A DNA stretch of 64,000 nt from Pseudomonas putida (GTDB lineage: Bacteria > Pseudomonadota > Gammaproteobacteria > Pseudomonadales > Pseudomonadaceae). The position numbers were made by a program, and so were the translations under genes. The notes under the pieces were generated by a model. It saw only the letters and a list, made by a program, of their open reading frames with translations. It made no database searches and was not told where the DNA came from. Position 1 is the stretch's first letter. Each line of letters begins with the position of its first letter. Positions 53,414 to 62,291 of this stretch are shown one piece after another. The stretch is from assembly GCF_028682395.1 (NCBI RefSeq), contig NZ_JANHLC010000006.1, positions 1-64,000 on the forward strand, in the 5' to 3' direction.

Positions 53414-54033
53414 CGCGCCGTCAAGGCGACCCGGTAGACGCAGCGGCGTGAATCGCTGAGCAGATGCTCCAGGCGGGTGACCACGGCCTCCTCGCCGATC
53501 ACCTCCTGGAACAGCTGCAGTTCGGAGCGGCAGAAACCCTGACAGGTGCGAGCAGCGGCGCAGATCGGACAGTGGTCTTCGATCAACAGCCAGTCTTCAC
53601 CCTCGCGCTCGACCCGGGCCATGTAGCCTTCATCGCTGCGCACCCGGGCCAGTTGCCGGAGCCGCGCCTCCAGGGTCGGTCCCGGACACTCGCGCAGGTA
53701 CAACTCACGGGCCTCGGTTTCGCGCTGACCGATCAGGCGGTCCAGGCCTTCCTCACCGAACAGCTGGCGAATCGAGCCGATCAACTGCACGCTGAGTTGC
53801 GCATGCGTGTCGGGGAAACGTCGGTTCCCGGCCTCGGTCAGCACCCAATTCTGACGTGGACGACCGACCCCGGACGCCGCTTCCTGCTGCCCCTCAACCA
53901 GTCCACCGGCCACCAGCTTCTGCACCTGCTGACGCGCGGCCTCCGGGGTGATCGCCAGCGCTTCGGCCAAGGCGCCATTGGCCACCGGCCCATGGGTCTT
54001 GAGGTAAAACAGGATACGCTCGGCAGTCGGCAT
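53410..54033 (-). CDS. winged-helix regulator with C-terminal cysteine cluster (SufR-like)
   Basis: About 207 residues from ATG 54033 (220 if started at 54072). The winged helix reads RILFYLKTHGPVANGALAEALAITPEAARQQVQKLV, then GVGRPRQNWVLTEAG. The C-terminal CPIC-(x5)-C-(x3)-C cluster near residue 165 could hold an iron-sulfur cluster or a metal, as in SufR and related sensors. It is divergent from an MFS gene with a 32-bp perfect inverted repeat between them. The site ATTATCCAAG (54043-54052) supports the shorter start. Signal unknown. Confidence 0.82.
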   Translation of the reverse strand: MPTAERILFYLKTHGPVANGALAEALAITPEAARQQVQKLVAGGLVEGQQEAASGVGRPRQNWVLTEAGNRRFPDTHAQLSVQLIGSIRQLFGEEGLDRLIGQRETEARELYLRECPGPTLEARLRQLARVRSDEGYMARVEREGEDWLLIEDHCPICAAARTCQGFCRSELQLFQEVIGEEAVVTRLEHLLSDSRRCVYRVALTAR

Positions 54034-54080
54034 CGTTTCCGAATTATCCAAGCTTTCCCTTGTGTAATTCATGACCCACA

Positions 54081-54112
54081 CCTAATATCCAAGAAATTGC
54101 TTGGATATTAGG
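54081..54112. promoter_or_regulatory. 32-bp operator palindrome between regulator and MFS gene
   Basis: CCTAATATCCAAG (54081-54093) and CTTGGATATTAGG (54100-54112) are perfect inverted repeats around AAATTG. A related half-site ATTATCCAAG occurs at 54043-54052. This is the likely operator of the divergent regulator, repressing the MFS gene. Confidence 0.8.
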
Positions 54113-54158
54113 CCGAAGCCCCGCTTCTGTCACCCACTGACCTGTCGAGAGAACGCCC

Positions 54159-55568
54159 ATGCACAGCCCATCCCCTGCCACCGCGACCTGGGGCGACCTG
54201 CTGGGAGGCCGCAACGGTCTGCTGGCCCTCGCCCTGATCGGCGGCGTGGCCCTGCACGCGATCAACGTGCATATCGTCACCACCGTCCTGCCCTCCGTGG
54301 TGCAGGATATCGGCGGCCTTGACTGGTATGCCTGGAACACCACGCTGTTCGTGGTCGCCTCGATTGTCGGCGCGGCGCTGTCGGTCTGGCTGCTGGCCGC
54401 GACCGGTCCGCGCGGCGCCTGCCTGAGCGCCCTGGCGATCTTTACCCTGGGCTCCATCGGCTGCGCCCTGGCCACGTCCATGCCCTGGATGCTGGCCGGA
54501 CGCAGCGTGCAAGGCCTGGGCGGCGGCGCTCTGGCGGCCCTGAGTTACTCGTTGATCCGCCTGGTGTTCGAACCCCGCCTATGGCCACGGGCCGTGGCGC
54601 TGGTGTCGGGTATGTGGGGCGTGGCGACCCTCTGCGGGCCCGCCCTCGGTGGTCTGTTCGCCCAGGCCGGGCACTGGCGCTGGGCCTTCTGGTCCCTGCT
54701 GCCGGTGGCGTTGTTCCAGGCGCTACTGATCCTGGTGCAATTGCGCGGGCAATCAAGCGAGGCCCGTGAAGGCGCGCTGCCGAAGATTGCCTTCGCCCAG
54801 ATCACCCTACTGGCCACCTCGGTGCTGGCCATTGCCGCCGGCAGCCTGTCCAGCCAGTTGCTGGGGCAGGCCATTGGCGTGATCGTCGGCTTGGCCCTGG
54901 GGATCGCCGCAATTGCCGTGGACCGCCGCGCCGACGTGCGCCTGTTGCCACGTGGCGCGACCGCCCTGGCCACGCCGCTGGGCACAGTCTACGCGTGCGT
55001 CGCCCTGCTGCTGGTGGGCGCCACTACCGAGATTTTCGTCCCGTACTTTCTGCAACTGCTCCATGGCCACTCGCCCCTGGCCGCCGGTTACCTGACCGCC
55101 GCCATGGCCGGTGGCTGGAGCCTGGCCTCGATGTACTCCTCGGGCCACAGCGCACGCACGGCGGCCCGCCTGCTGCGCGTCGGACCGGCGCTGTGCATGT
55201 TCAGCCTGCTGGCCCTGGCCGTGCTGATGCCCACGGCCGATGCGCTGCCTGCGCACCTCGCCACCCTGGCCTTTGCCGTGACCCTGGCCGGGGTCGGTGC
55301 GGGCGTCGGGATCTGCTGGCCCCACCTGCTGACCCAGGTGCTGACCCTGGCCCCAGCCAACGAAGGTGGCCTCGCCTCGGCGGCCATCACCACCGTGCAG
55401 TTATACGGCATGGCCATCGGTGCCGCCGTCGCCGGGCTGGTGGCCAATGCCGCCGGCCTCGGGGCCGAGGATGCGCTGGCCGGTGCACGCAGCGCTTCGA
55501 TCTGGCTGTTCGCCAGTTTTGCCCTGGCGCCAGCCCTGGTGCTGTGGCTGATGCGCCGTATCGGCTGA
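54159..55568 (+). CDS. MFS transporter, DHA2 drug-efflux type
   Basis: A 469-residue inner-membrane proton-driven transporter with about 13-14 hydrophobic segments. VTTVLPSVVQDIGG in helix 1, GRSVQGLGGGALAALSYSLI near helix 4 and GPALGGLFAQAGHWRWAFW in helix 5 (antiporter motif C-like region) are typical of DHA2 exporters. It is divergent from the SufR-like regulator and probably controlled by it. Substrate unknown. A GC-rich hairpin follows at 55591-55606. Confidence 0.88.
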   Translation: MHSPSPATATWGDLLGGRNGLLALALIGGVALHAINVHIVTTVLPSVVQDIGGLDWYAWNTTLFVVASIVGAALSVWLLAATGPRGACLSALAIFTLGSIGCALATSMPWMLAGRSVQGLGGGALAALSYSLIRLVFEPRLWPRAVALVSGMWGVATLCGPALGGLFAQAGHWRWAFWSLLPVALFQALLILVQLRGQSSEAREGALPKIAFAQITLLATSVLAIAAGSLSSQLLGQAIGVIVGLALGIAAIAVDRRADVRLLPRGATALATPLGTVYACVALLLVGATTEIFVPYFLQLLHGHSPLAAGYLTAAMAGGWSLASMYSSGHSARTAARLLRVGPALCMFSLLALAVLMPTADALPAHLATLAFAVTLAGVGAGVGICWPHLLTQVLTLAPANEGGLASAAITTVQLYGMAIGAAVAGLVANAAGLGAEDALAGARSASIWLFASFALAPALVLWLMRRIG

Positions 55569-55590
55569 AAGCCCGTACTTTGCCAAGGGT

Positions 55591-55606
55591 CGGCCCTGCG
55601 GGGCCG
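55591..55606. terminator. hairpin after the MFS gene
   Basis: Arms CGGCCC (55591-55596) and GGGCCG (55601-55606) around TGCG, followed by TTCCTAT. Weak rho-independent terminator candidate. Confidence 0.45.
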
Positions 55607-55674
55607 TTCCTATATGATGGCGCGCTTCATAATAGCGGCCGCACCTGCGTGCCAACGCTGATCGGAGCCTTGCC

Positions 55675-57852
55675 ATGTCCTTGCCGCACCGCCCTACCCC
55701 TGCCCGCCCGCGCCCACCGCGCCCTCTGTTGGGGCTCGCACTGTGCGGGGCCTGTGGCCTGGGCCAGGCGGCCTTGCAGTTGCCGGCGACCAGAGTGGAA
55801 GGTACAGACAGCAGCGGCTATCGCCCGAGCCAGGCCAGTGTCGGCGGGTTTGAAAGCGCCGCACTGCTCGACACACCGGCCTCGATCACGGTCATCGACC
55901 AGTCGCTGATCCAGGACCAGCAAGCCCGCCTGCTCAGCGAAGTCCTGAAAAACGACGCGTCGGTGGGCGAAAGCTACGCGCCGGTCGGCTATTACGAAAA
56001 CTTCGTGGTCCGCGGTTTCTCTCTGAATGCCGCCAACAGCTACCGAATCAATGGTCGCAGTGTCGCCGGCGAGCAGAATATCGCCCTGGAAAACAAGCAG
56101 CAGGTCGAGTTGCTCAAGGGCTTGGCCGGTTTGCAGGCGGGCGTCTCGGAACCCGGCGGGCTGGTCAACTACGTGACCAAGCGGCCCGAGGCCGTGCGTT
56201 CGGTCACCGTCGCCACCGATGACCGCGGCAGCGGCTACCTCGCCACCGATGTCGGCGGCTGGTTTGGCGCCGAAGAACAATTCGGCCTGCGGGCCAACGT
56301 GGCCCATGAAGATATCCACGCCTATGTCGAGCACGCCAATGGCCAGCGCGACTTCGTGTCCCTGGCGTTCGACTGGGCGATCAGCCCCGACGCCCTGTTG
56401 CAACTCGATATCGAGTACCAGACTCGCGAGCAGCGCTCGGTGCCCGGCTACCAGTTGCTCGGCGGCAGCGCCTTGCCTCACCACGCATCGCCGAAAAAAC
56501 TGCTGGCCCACCAGAGCGGCGCCAAGCCGGTCAGCAGTGAAGCGCTCAACCTCAACGGCGCCTTCGAATACCGTTTCAACGACCAGTGGAAAGGTCGTTT
56601 CAGCGCCTCACGCAGCCGCGTGGTGATCGATGACTACAGCGCCTTTGCCTGGGGCTGGGGTTGCTACACCAGCAATCCGGCGACCTGCACTCCATCAGCC
56701 AGCGGCTTCAGCCCCGAGGGCGGCTACGATATCTACGATTTCCGCAGCCCCGACGATACCAAGCGCAACGACGAAGCCCAGGCGACGCTAAGCGGGACCT
56801 TCACCACGGGCACGCTGACGCATGAACTGAGCGTTGGCACCAGCGCATTCCGGCGCGTGGTGGACAAGCGCGAAGCGATCAACGAGCCCATCGGCACCGG
56901 CAATATCGCCAGCGAACCGGATAACTTCGCGCGCTACAACGGCGCCCTCAAGCCCTCCCAGCGGCGCCTGGACAGCCGCCAATACGGCTTGTTCCTGAAC
57001 GACCGCATCCACTTGAACGAACAATGGCAGACCGTGCTGGGTGGCCGCGAAGTGCGCCTGGACGAAGAAAACTTCGATGAGTTCGGCGCGAGCAAACGCC
57101 ATACCCAACGCTATGTGTTCCTGCCCGAGGCGGCGCTGATCTACCAGCCTTTGCCGAACCTTGCGCTGTACACCCGCTACAGCAAGGGCCTGTCCATGGG
57201 CGGTGAAGCGGCCTGGTTTACCGACAACGCCTACGAGATTCTCGCCCCGACCGTTTCGCGGCAGATCGAGGCCGGAATCAAGTACGACTGGCAACGCCTG
57301 AGCCTCACCGCCGCGCTATTCCAGATCCGCCAGGCCAACCAGTACAACAAGCCCGATGGCACCGGCCACTTCCTCTACGTGCAGCAAGGCGAGCAGAAAA
57401 ACACCGGGCTGGAACTCGGCGCCAGCGGCTGGGCGACCTCGCGGCTGCAGGTATCGGCCAGCGTCGCGGCGATTCGCGCGCGGATGACCGACAGCGGCAC
57501 CCCGGCCTATGAAGGGCATCAGGCCCTCAACGTACCCAAGATCCGCGCCAGCTTCTCTGCCGACTACAGCCTGCCCTGGGTCGACGGCCTGGCCGTGCTG
57601 GGCGGCGTGCAATACAGCGGCGGCAAGTACGCCAACCGCGAAGGCGCGGTCAAGGTCGACGACTACGCGATTGTCAACCTGGGCAGCCGCTACAGCACCC
57701 GAATCGACGGCTATGACACGGTCTTTCGACTGAGCATCGATAACCTGTTCGACAAGCGTTACTGGCGGGATGTGGGTGAGTACATGGGCGACGGCTACCT
57801 GTTCCAGGGCGCCCCACTGACCGCACGGCTCAGTGCTTCGATCAACTTCTGA
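55675..57852 (+). CDS. TonB-dependent siderophore receptor without STN domain
   Basis: A 725-residue outer-membrane receptor. Signal peptide ends near GQAAL; TonB-box-like PATRVEG follows. The plug has LDTPASITVIDQSLIQDQQARLLSEVLK and QVELLKGLAGLQAG, then GLVNYVTKRP. The barrel ends LSASINF with terminal Phe. No STN domain, so transport without signalling. Ligand not identified. No sigma factor is adjacent. It converges on the DUF1329 gene. Confidence 0.9.
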   Translation: MSLPHRPTPARPRPPRPLLGLALCGACGLGQAALQLPATRVEGTDSSGYRPSQASVGGFESAALLDTPASITVIDQSLIQDQQARLLSEVLKNDASVGESYAPVGYYENFVVRGFSLNAANSYRINGRSVAGEQNIALENKQQVELLKGLAGLQAGVSEPGGLVNYVTKRPEAVRSVTVATDDRGSGYLATDVGGWFGAEEQFGLRANVAHEDIHAYVEHANGQRDFVSLAFDWAISPDALLQLDIEYQTREQRSVPGYQLLGGSALPHHASPKKLLAHQSGAKPVSSEALNLNGAFEYRFNDQWKGRFSASRSRVVIDDYSAFAWGWGCYTSNPATCTPSASGFSPEGGYDIYDFRSPDDTKRNDEAQATLSGTFTTGTLTHELSVGTSAFRRVVDKREAINEPIGTGNIASEPDNFARYNGALKPSQRRLDSRQYGLFLNDRIHLNEQWQTVLGGREVRLDEENFDEFGASKRHTQRYVFLPEAALIYQPLPNLALYTRYSKGLSMGGEAAWFTDNAYEILAPTVSRQIEAGIKYDWQRLSLTAALFQIRQANQYNKPDGTGHFLYVQQGEQKNTGLELGASGWATSRLQVSASVAAIRARMTDSGTPAYEGHQALNVPKIRASFSADYSLPWVDGLAVLGGVQYSGGKYANREGAVKVDDYAIVNLGSRYSTRIDGYDTVFRLSIDNLFDKRYWRDVGEYMGDGYLFQGAPLTARLSASINF

Positions 57853-57881
57853 GACGGCTGAACACCTGGATTCACGCCCAT

Positions 57882-57910
57882 AAAAAAGCCCCGTTGGACC
57901 TCAACGGGGC
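57882..57910 (-). terminator. rho-independent terminator of the DUF1329 operon
   Basis: Read leftwards, GCCCCGTT pairs with AACGGGGC around a 7-base loop and runs into a T-tract (the plus-strand A-run at 57882-57887). It lies about 45 bp after the DUF1329 stop. Confidence 0.85.
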
Positions 57911-57953
57911 AAGAAATGGAGTGGCTCAACAGAGATCGCTTAACACCTCATGC

Positions 57954-59336
57954 TTAACGTCCGATGGCGCGGGCCGCGTCGGCGGTGTACATGTCCGGGG
58001 TGTATTTACCTTCGTTGAGAATCGGCCCCTTCTTCGCTTCGTTGGTCATGCCATAACCGGTGTACTGGCCGGAGTTCAGGTCCATAAAGAACTGCGATCC
58101 CGCCTGCCAGCCGCTCATGTCCGGATGGTAGTAGTAGTTGATCATGGCGTGCTTCCACAGCTGGCCACGGGTGTCGTAGTTGTCGGCCATCACCGAGTTC
58201 CAGGTGTCCTCATCGATAAACAGCACGCGCTTGCCATAGACATGGCGATAACCTTCCTTAAGATCCGCCTCGACCACCCAGACGCGCCGCAGCTCGTAGC
58301 GCATAAAGTCCGGGTTCGGGTGGTTGGGGGTCAGGATATCGGCGTATTTGACGTCAGCCGTGTTGGGCTTGAACGCGTTGGCCGGCGCATAGATCTCACG
58401 CTTGCCGATCAGCTTCCAGTTGTAGCGCTCGGGGCCGCCGTTGAACAGCCGGTCCTCGTCGACAATCATGGTGCCATTGGTGCCGATCATCGGCTGGTCA
58501 TAGCCATAGCCCGGCAGCTGGCGCACGCGGCGGGTCGAAGGACTGTAGTTCCAGGCCTGGCGCGCATCGGTGGCGAAGTTGTAGGGCTCGTGGGCAATGG
58601 CAATCACGCCATTGTCACGGGCCGGCTTGAGCGTGGTGTTGTAGCTCATCGCCTGGATCCGGTCTTCAGTCTTGGGCTCGACCGTCGGCGAGTTGGCCTG
58701 GGACAGGTTGCGCGCATGGGCGCGGCCCCAGCCAATGCTGCCATTGGGTAATACGGATGCCAGGTCGCTGATCTTTTCCTCGGTGTAGGCACGCGCCGGC
58801 AACTGGTGGTTCCACAGCACTTCCATACCGCTTTTCGGAATCGGGAACGGAATCTGCCCCAACCCTTCGATCCCCAGGCCATCGTTGACCAACTTGGCAT
58901 GCAGGGCGTTGTCCATGGCACGCCGGCAGACGTAGTCGGGGTAGCGGAAGTCGCGATGGCCCGGGTAGATATTCATCTTGTAGGTGGTCGGGTACTTCTT
59001 GAGCAAGGCCTTCTGGCCATCGGTCAGCTTGCTCTCGTACTCGCTCATGTTCTGCGCGGTGATCACCAGGATCGGCTTCTCGGCCGCATAGGGATCCACC
59101 GGCTGGTCACCCGAAAATTTCACATGATTCCAGCCCGGCACCTCACCCAGGTACTTGCCGGTGTAGGGCGGGATCGTGCCCTCGGCATTCCCCGCCTGCT
59201 CAGCGCCGACACAAGTCAGTTCCTTGCCCAGTTTGGCGGCTTCTTGGGGCGACACTTGCGCATACGCGCTACCGAGACCGCCAGTGGTGGCGGTGATTGC
59301 GGCTGCGAGCATTACGCCTGTTCTTGTTATTTTCAT
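57954..59336 (-). CDS. DUF1329 family outer-membrane-linked protein
   Basis: A 460-residue exported protein; signal peptide MKITRTGVMLAAAITATTGG ends near AYA, mature start QVSPQEAAKL. The conserved family region covers most of the length, with VLFIDEDTWNSVMADNYDTRGQLWKH near residue 365. DUF1329 proteins often stand beside DUF1302 proteins and catabolic acyl-CoA genes in pseudomonads; the fold is LolA/B-like, suggesting lipid handling. It is the last gene of a leftward operon and is followed by a clear terminator. Confidence 0.9.
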   Translation of the reverse strand: MKITRTGVMLAAAITATTGGLGSAYAQVSPQEAAKLGKELTCVGAEQAGNAEGTIPPYTGKYLGEVPGWNHVKFSGDQPVDPYAAEKPILVITAQNMSEYESKLTDGQKALLKKYPTTYKMNIYPGHRDFRYPDYVCRRAMDNALHAKLVNDGLGIEGLGQIPFPIPKSGMEVLWNHQLPARAYTEEKISDLASVLPNGSIGWGRAHARNLSQANSPTVEPKTEDRIQAMSYNTTLKPARDNGVIAIAHEPYNFATDARQAWNYSPSTRRVRQLPGYGYDQPMIGTNGTMIVDEDRLFNGGPERYNWKLIGKREIYAPANAFKPNTADVKYADILTPNHPNPDFMRYELRRVWVVEADLKEGYRHVYGKRVLFIDEDTWNSVMADNYDTRGQLWKHAMINYYYHPDMSGWQAGSQFFMDLNSGQYTGYGMTNEAKKGPILNEGKYTPDMYTADAARAIGR

Positions 59337-59427
59337 GTATTGCCTCCTTCGCTGTTAAGGCTTTCGGGTGTGCATCCATTCTTCGTGTTCTGGCGGACCA
59401 AACATCGTCCACAAAGACTAAAAAACG

Positions 59428-61113
59428 CTAACAGGCCCATCTTTCTTTCAACGGGGCCTTGAGCACCTTGCCCGAGGCATTGCGCGGCAAGGGTTCGACC
59501 TGGTGGAACACCTGCGCCGGCACCTTGTAGGCCGCCAGACGCGCAGCGATAAACGCCATGACGGCGCCGCTCTCGGGCACCGCATCGGCCGGGCCGGCGA
59601 TCACCAGTGCCACCGCCTCGCCATGGAGCGGATCGGCCACGGCAAAGGCCGCCGCCTCCGTCACGCCGGGTATCAGGCAGGCACACGCCTCGACCTCGGC
59701 CGCGGAGATCTTTTCACCGCCGCGATTGATCAGGTCCTTGAGTCGGCCGGTAATGCACAGGTAGCCCTCGTCATCCAGGTGCCCGATATCGCCGGTATCG
59801 AGCCAGCCGTCACGCAGGGTCTGGGCAGTCGCCTCCGGCAGATTCCAGTAGGCGTTCATGAGGGTGGGCGAACGCAGCCAGATCAGCCCGCTGGTGCCGG
59901 CCGGCAAGGGCCGGTCCGGGTGCTCGCCAATGCGCACATCGACGACCGGCAAGGGCCAGCCCACGGTATGCGGTTTGTAGAGAAACTGGTCGCCGCCAAT
60001 CGCAGCGCCGATCCCGTTGCTTTCGGTCAAGCCAAAGCCGCTGCCGCCAATCGCCTCGGGCCGGCGCTCGGCCATGCTGGCCAGTAACTCGCGCGAGGAC
60101 GCGCCACCGCCCAGGCCCATGCCGAACAGGCTCGCGGTATCGGCGCTGCCAAAGCGCGGCGAGGCCAGCAACTGCTGCATCATCACCGGCGCGCCATTGA
60201 ACTGGGTGCAGCGCTCGTCGCGAATCAGGTCCAGGGCGATGTCGACGTCCCACTTGTACATCAGCACGATCCGCCGACCACCGCGCAGGGCCAGCAGGAA
60301 CTGCGCATACAACCCGCTGACATGGAACAGCGGCACCGCCATCAACAGGGTCGGCGCATAACCGCTCTGCATGATCGTGGCGATCCGTTCCGGCGAACTG
60401 AGGGCACTGAACGCGCCCTGGAACTCCAGGGCGGTCAGCGCCTGGCACACGGCCCGATGGCTGGACAGCACCCCTTTGGCCCGGCTGGTGGTGCCCGAGG
60501 TGTACAGGATCAGCGCCGGCGCATCGGCCTCGACAGTGACCGGCGGGACCTCGATCAACGGCGCCGCCAGCACCGCTTCATAACGCGCACAGCCCGCCGG
60601 CAGGTCGCCACCCTCAGCCATGCCGATGACCAGCGCCTGACACCCGGACACCGCCAGATCCGCTTCCAACTGCCGCCAGCGCGGCTCGTCGCACAGCAGC
60701 ACCCGCGCGCCGCTGTCCTGCAGGCCATGGAGCAATTCATCGCGCAGACCCCAACTGTTGAGCGGCACACAGACCGCCCCACAGCGCTGGACCGCGACAA
60801 AGGCCACCAGCCACGCCGGCTGATTGCGCATGGCAATCGCCACGCGATCGCCGGGGCGTACGCCGAAGGTTTCGAGCAGTTGCCCGGCCAGGCGATCGAC
60901 CTGGTCGAAGTACTGGGCAAAACTCAGCCGCTGCTCGCCCCACACCAGGAATTCGCGCTCGCCATGGGCCCGGCCGGCCTCCAGGGCCACCAGCAGATTG
61001 GCCGGTGCGTGGCGAAACGAGCGCGTGCCACCGGAAACCGGGGTCAGCACTTCAAAAGGCGAGCCCGGGGCAATCAGTTGCTGCCAGGCGGCCTGCCATC
61101 GTTGAGCATTCAT
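59428..61113 (-). CDS. AMP-binding acyl-CoA synthetase
   Basis: A 561-residue adenylate-forming enzyme activating a carboxylic acid as CoA thioester. Phosphate-binding loop is LYTSGTTSRAKGV near residue 205, where S-R replaces the usual G-x-P. LDTGDIGHLDDEGYL and GRLKDLINRGGEKISAAEVE near residues 437-470, and the C-terminal Lys in NASGKVLK. It lies between the DUF1329 gene and acyl-CoA dehydrogenases, implying a beta-oxidation-like route for a specific acid. Substrate unknown. Confidence 0.9.
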   Translation of the reverse strand: MNAQRWQAAWQQLIAPGSPFEVLTPVSGGTRSFRHAPANLLVALEAGRAHGEREFLVWGEQRLSFAQYFDQVDRLAGQLLETFGVRPGDRVAIAMRNQPAWLVAFVAVQRCGAVCVPLNSWGLRDELLHGLQDSGARVLLCDEPRWRQLEADLAVSGCQALVIGMAEGGDLPAGCARYEAVLAAPLIEVPPVTVEADAPALILYTSGTTSRAKGVLSSHRAVCQALTALEFQGAFSALSSPERIATIMQSGYAPTLLMAVPLFHVSGLYAQFLLALRGGRRIVLMYKWDVDIALDLIRDERCTQFNGAPVMMQQLLASPRFGSADTASLFGMGLGGGASSRELLASMAERRPEAIGGSGFGLTESNGIGAAIGGDQFLYKPHTVGWPLPVVDVRIGEHPDRPLPAGTSGLIWLRSPTLMNAYWNLPEATAQTLRDGWLDTGDIGHLDDEGYLCITGRLKDLINRGGEKISAAEVEACACLIPGVTEAAAFAVADPLHGEAVALVIAGPADAVPESGAVMAFIAARLAAYKVPAQVFHQVEPLPRNASGKVLKAPLKERWAC

Positions 61114-61136
61114 CGTGTTCTCCCGAACAACCGGCC

Positions 61137-62291
61137 TTAGCCGTTCGCCCCAGTCAGGGCCGCGTAGCGTTCGCCGTGGAAATCCCGGTCACCAAGGCAA
61201 CCCTGGGCCACGCGAATGCGCTTGAGGTACAGGCCGACATCCAGCTCATCGGTCACGCCAATGCCGCCGTGCATCTGCACGGCCTCGTTAGCCACCTTGA
61301 GCGCCGTGTCGCCGGCCTTCCATTTCGCCAGGCTGACCAGCCGACCGCGCTCGGCTGCAGCCAGCTCGCCAGCGTCGAGTGCCGCGAGCCCGGCCATGAC
61401 CGCACTGCGCGCCAGCGCCAGGTCGGCATACAGCTGCGCCGCACGGTGCTGCAAGGCCTGGAACGAACCGATGGGCGTATCGAACTGGACCCGGGTCTTG
61501 AGGTACTCCAGGGTGCTGGCAAACAGCGTCTCGGCGGCGCCGAGCATCTCCGCCGCGAGACAGGCGCGGCCACGGTCAAGGGCACTGTCCAGCGCTGCCC
61601 AGCCTTCACCCAGGGCACCCACCAGGGCTTCGGGGCCGACCCGGACCTGCTCCAGGTGCAGCCGTGCGCAGTTGCGCGAATCAATCAATGGCAACGGGCT
61701 GCAACGCAGGCCCGGGGTATCGCCAGGCAGCAGAAACAAGCTGATCCCCATCGCCTCGCCGGGCTGGCCGGCCGTGCGCGCGGCGACGAGATAGGCATCG
61801 GCGCCCACCCCGTCGACCACCCAGTGCTTGTCGCCATCCAGACGAAAACCGCCGCCCTCGGCCACAGCGCGCAGCCCGGTGGCCAACGGGTTGTGCCGGG
61901 GGTGTTCGTCGAGGGCCAGGGCCAGGCGTTTTTCGCCACTGATCGCCGCGCTCAGCCAGTGATCTTGCTGCGCGGCATTGCCCGCCAGGTGCAGCAGCGA
62001 GCCGCCCAGCACCACGCTGGACAACAGCGGCGTAGCGGACAGATGACGGCCGCTGGCTTCAAAGATCGGCCCCAGGCCCATACAGCCGAAATCCAGCCCG
62101 CCGAGGTTTTCCGGAAAAGGAATGGCACTCCAGCCCAGCCCGATCGCTTCGGCCCAGACCGCCTCGTCGAAGCCCAGCGGCGTGCCGCTGTCACGCAACC
62201 GACGCTGGGCACCCACCGGGCTGCGGGCGGCCAGAAAGTCCCCGGCACTGTCGGCCAGCAAACGCTGGTCATCGCTGTAACGCAGGTTCAT
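61137..62291 (-). CDS. acyl-CoA dehydrogenase (FadE-type)
   Basis: A 384-residue flavoprotein. The N-terminal helical domain starts MNLRYSDDQRLLADSAGDFLAAR; FAD-linked middle and C-terminal helices include SLAKWKAGDTALKVANEAVQMHGGIGVTDELDVGLYLKR. The ATG at 62291 overlaps the upstream dehydrogenase stop by 4 bp. Small, divergent dehydrogenases of this sort act as heteromeric pairs in steroid and similar pathways, so it may pair with the next gene. Inference. Confidence 0.88.
   Translation of the reverse strand: MNLRYSDDQRLLADSAGDFLAARSPVGAQRRLRDSGTPLGFDEAVWAEAIGLGWSAIPFPENLGGLDFGCMGLGPIFEASGRHLSATPLLSSVVLGGSLLHLAGNAAQQDHWLSAAISGEKRLALALDEHPRHNPLATGLRAVAEGGGFRLDGDKHWVVDGVGADAYLVAARTAGQPGEAMGISLFLLPGDTPGLRCSPLPLIDSRNCARLHLEQVRVGPEALVGALGEGWAALDSALDRGRACLAAEMLGAAETLFASTLEYLKTRVQFDTPIGSFQALQHRAAQLYADLALARSAVMAGLAALDAGELAAAERGRLVSLAKWKAGDTALKVANEAVQMHGGIGVTDELDVGLYLKRIRVAQGCLGDRDFHGERYAALTGANG

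Noticed and set aside
55605..55640. Fur box before the fourth receptor
   Set aside because: The TGATGG...CTTCAT arrangement matches the consensus too poorly.
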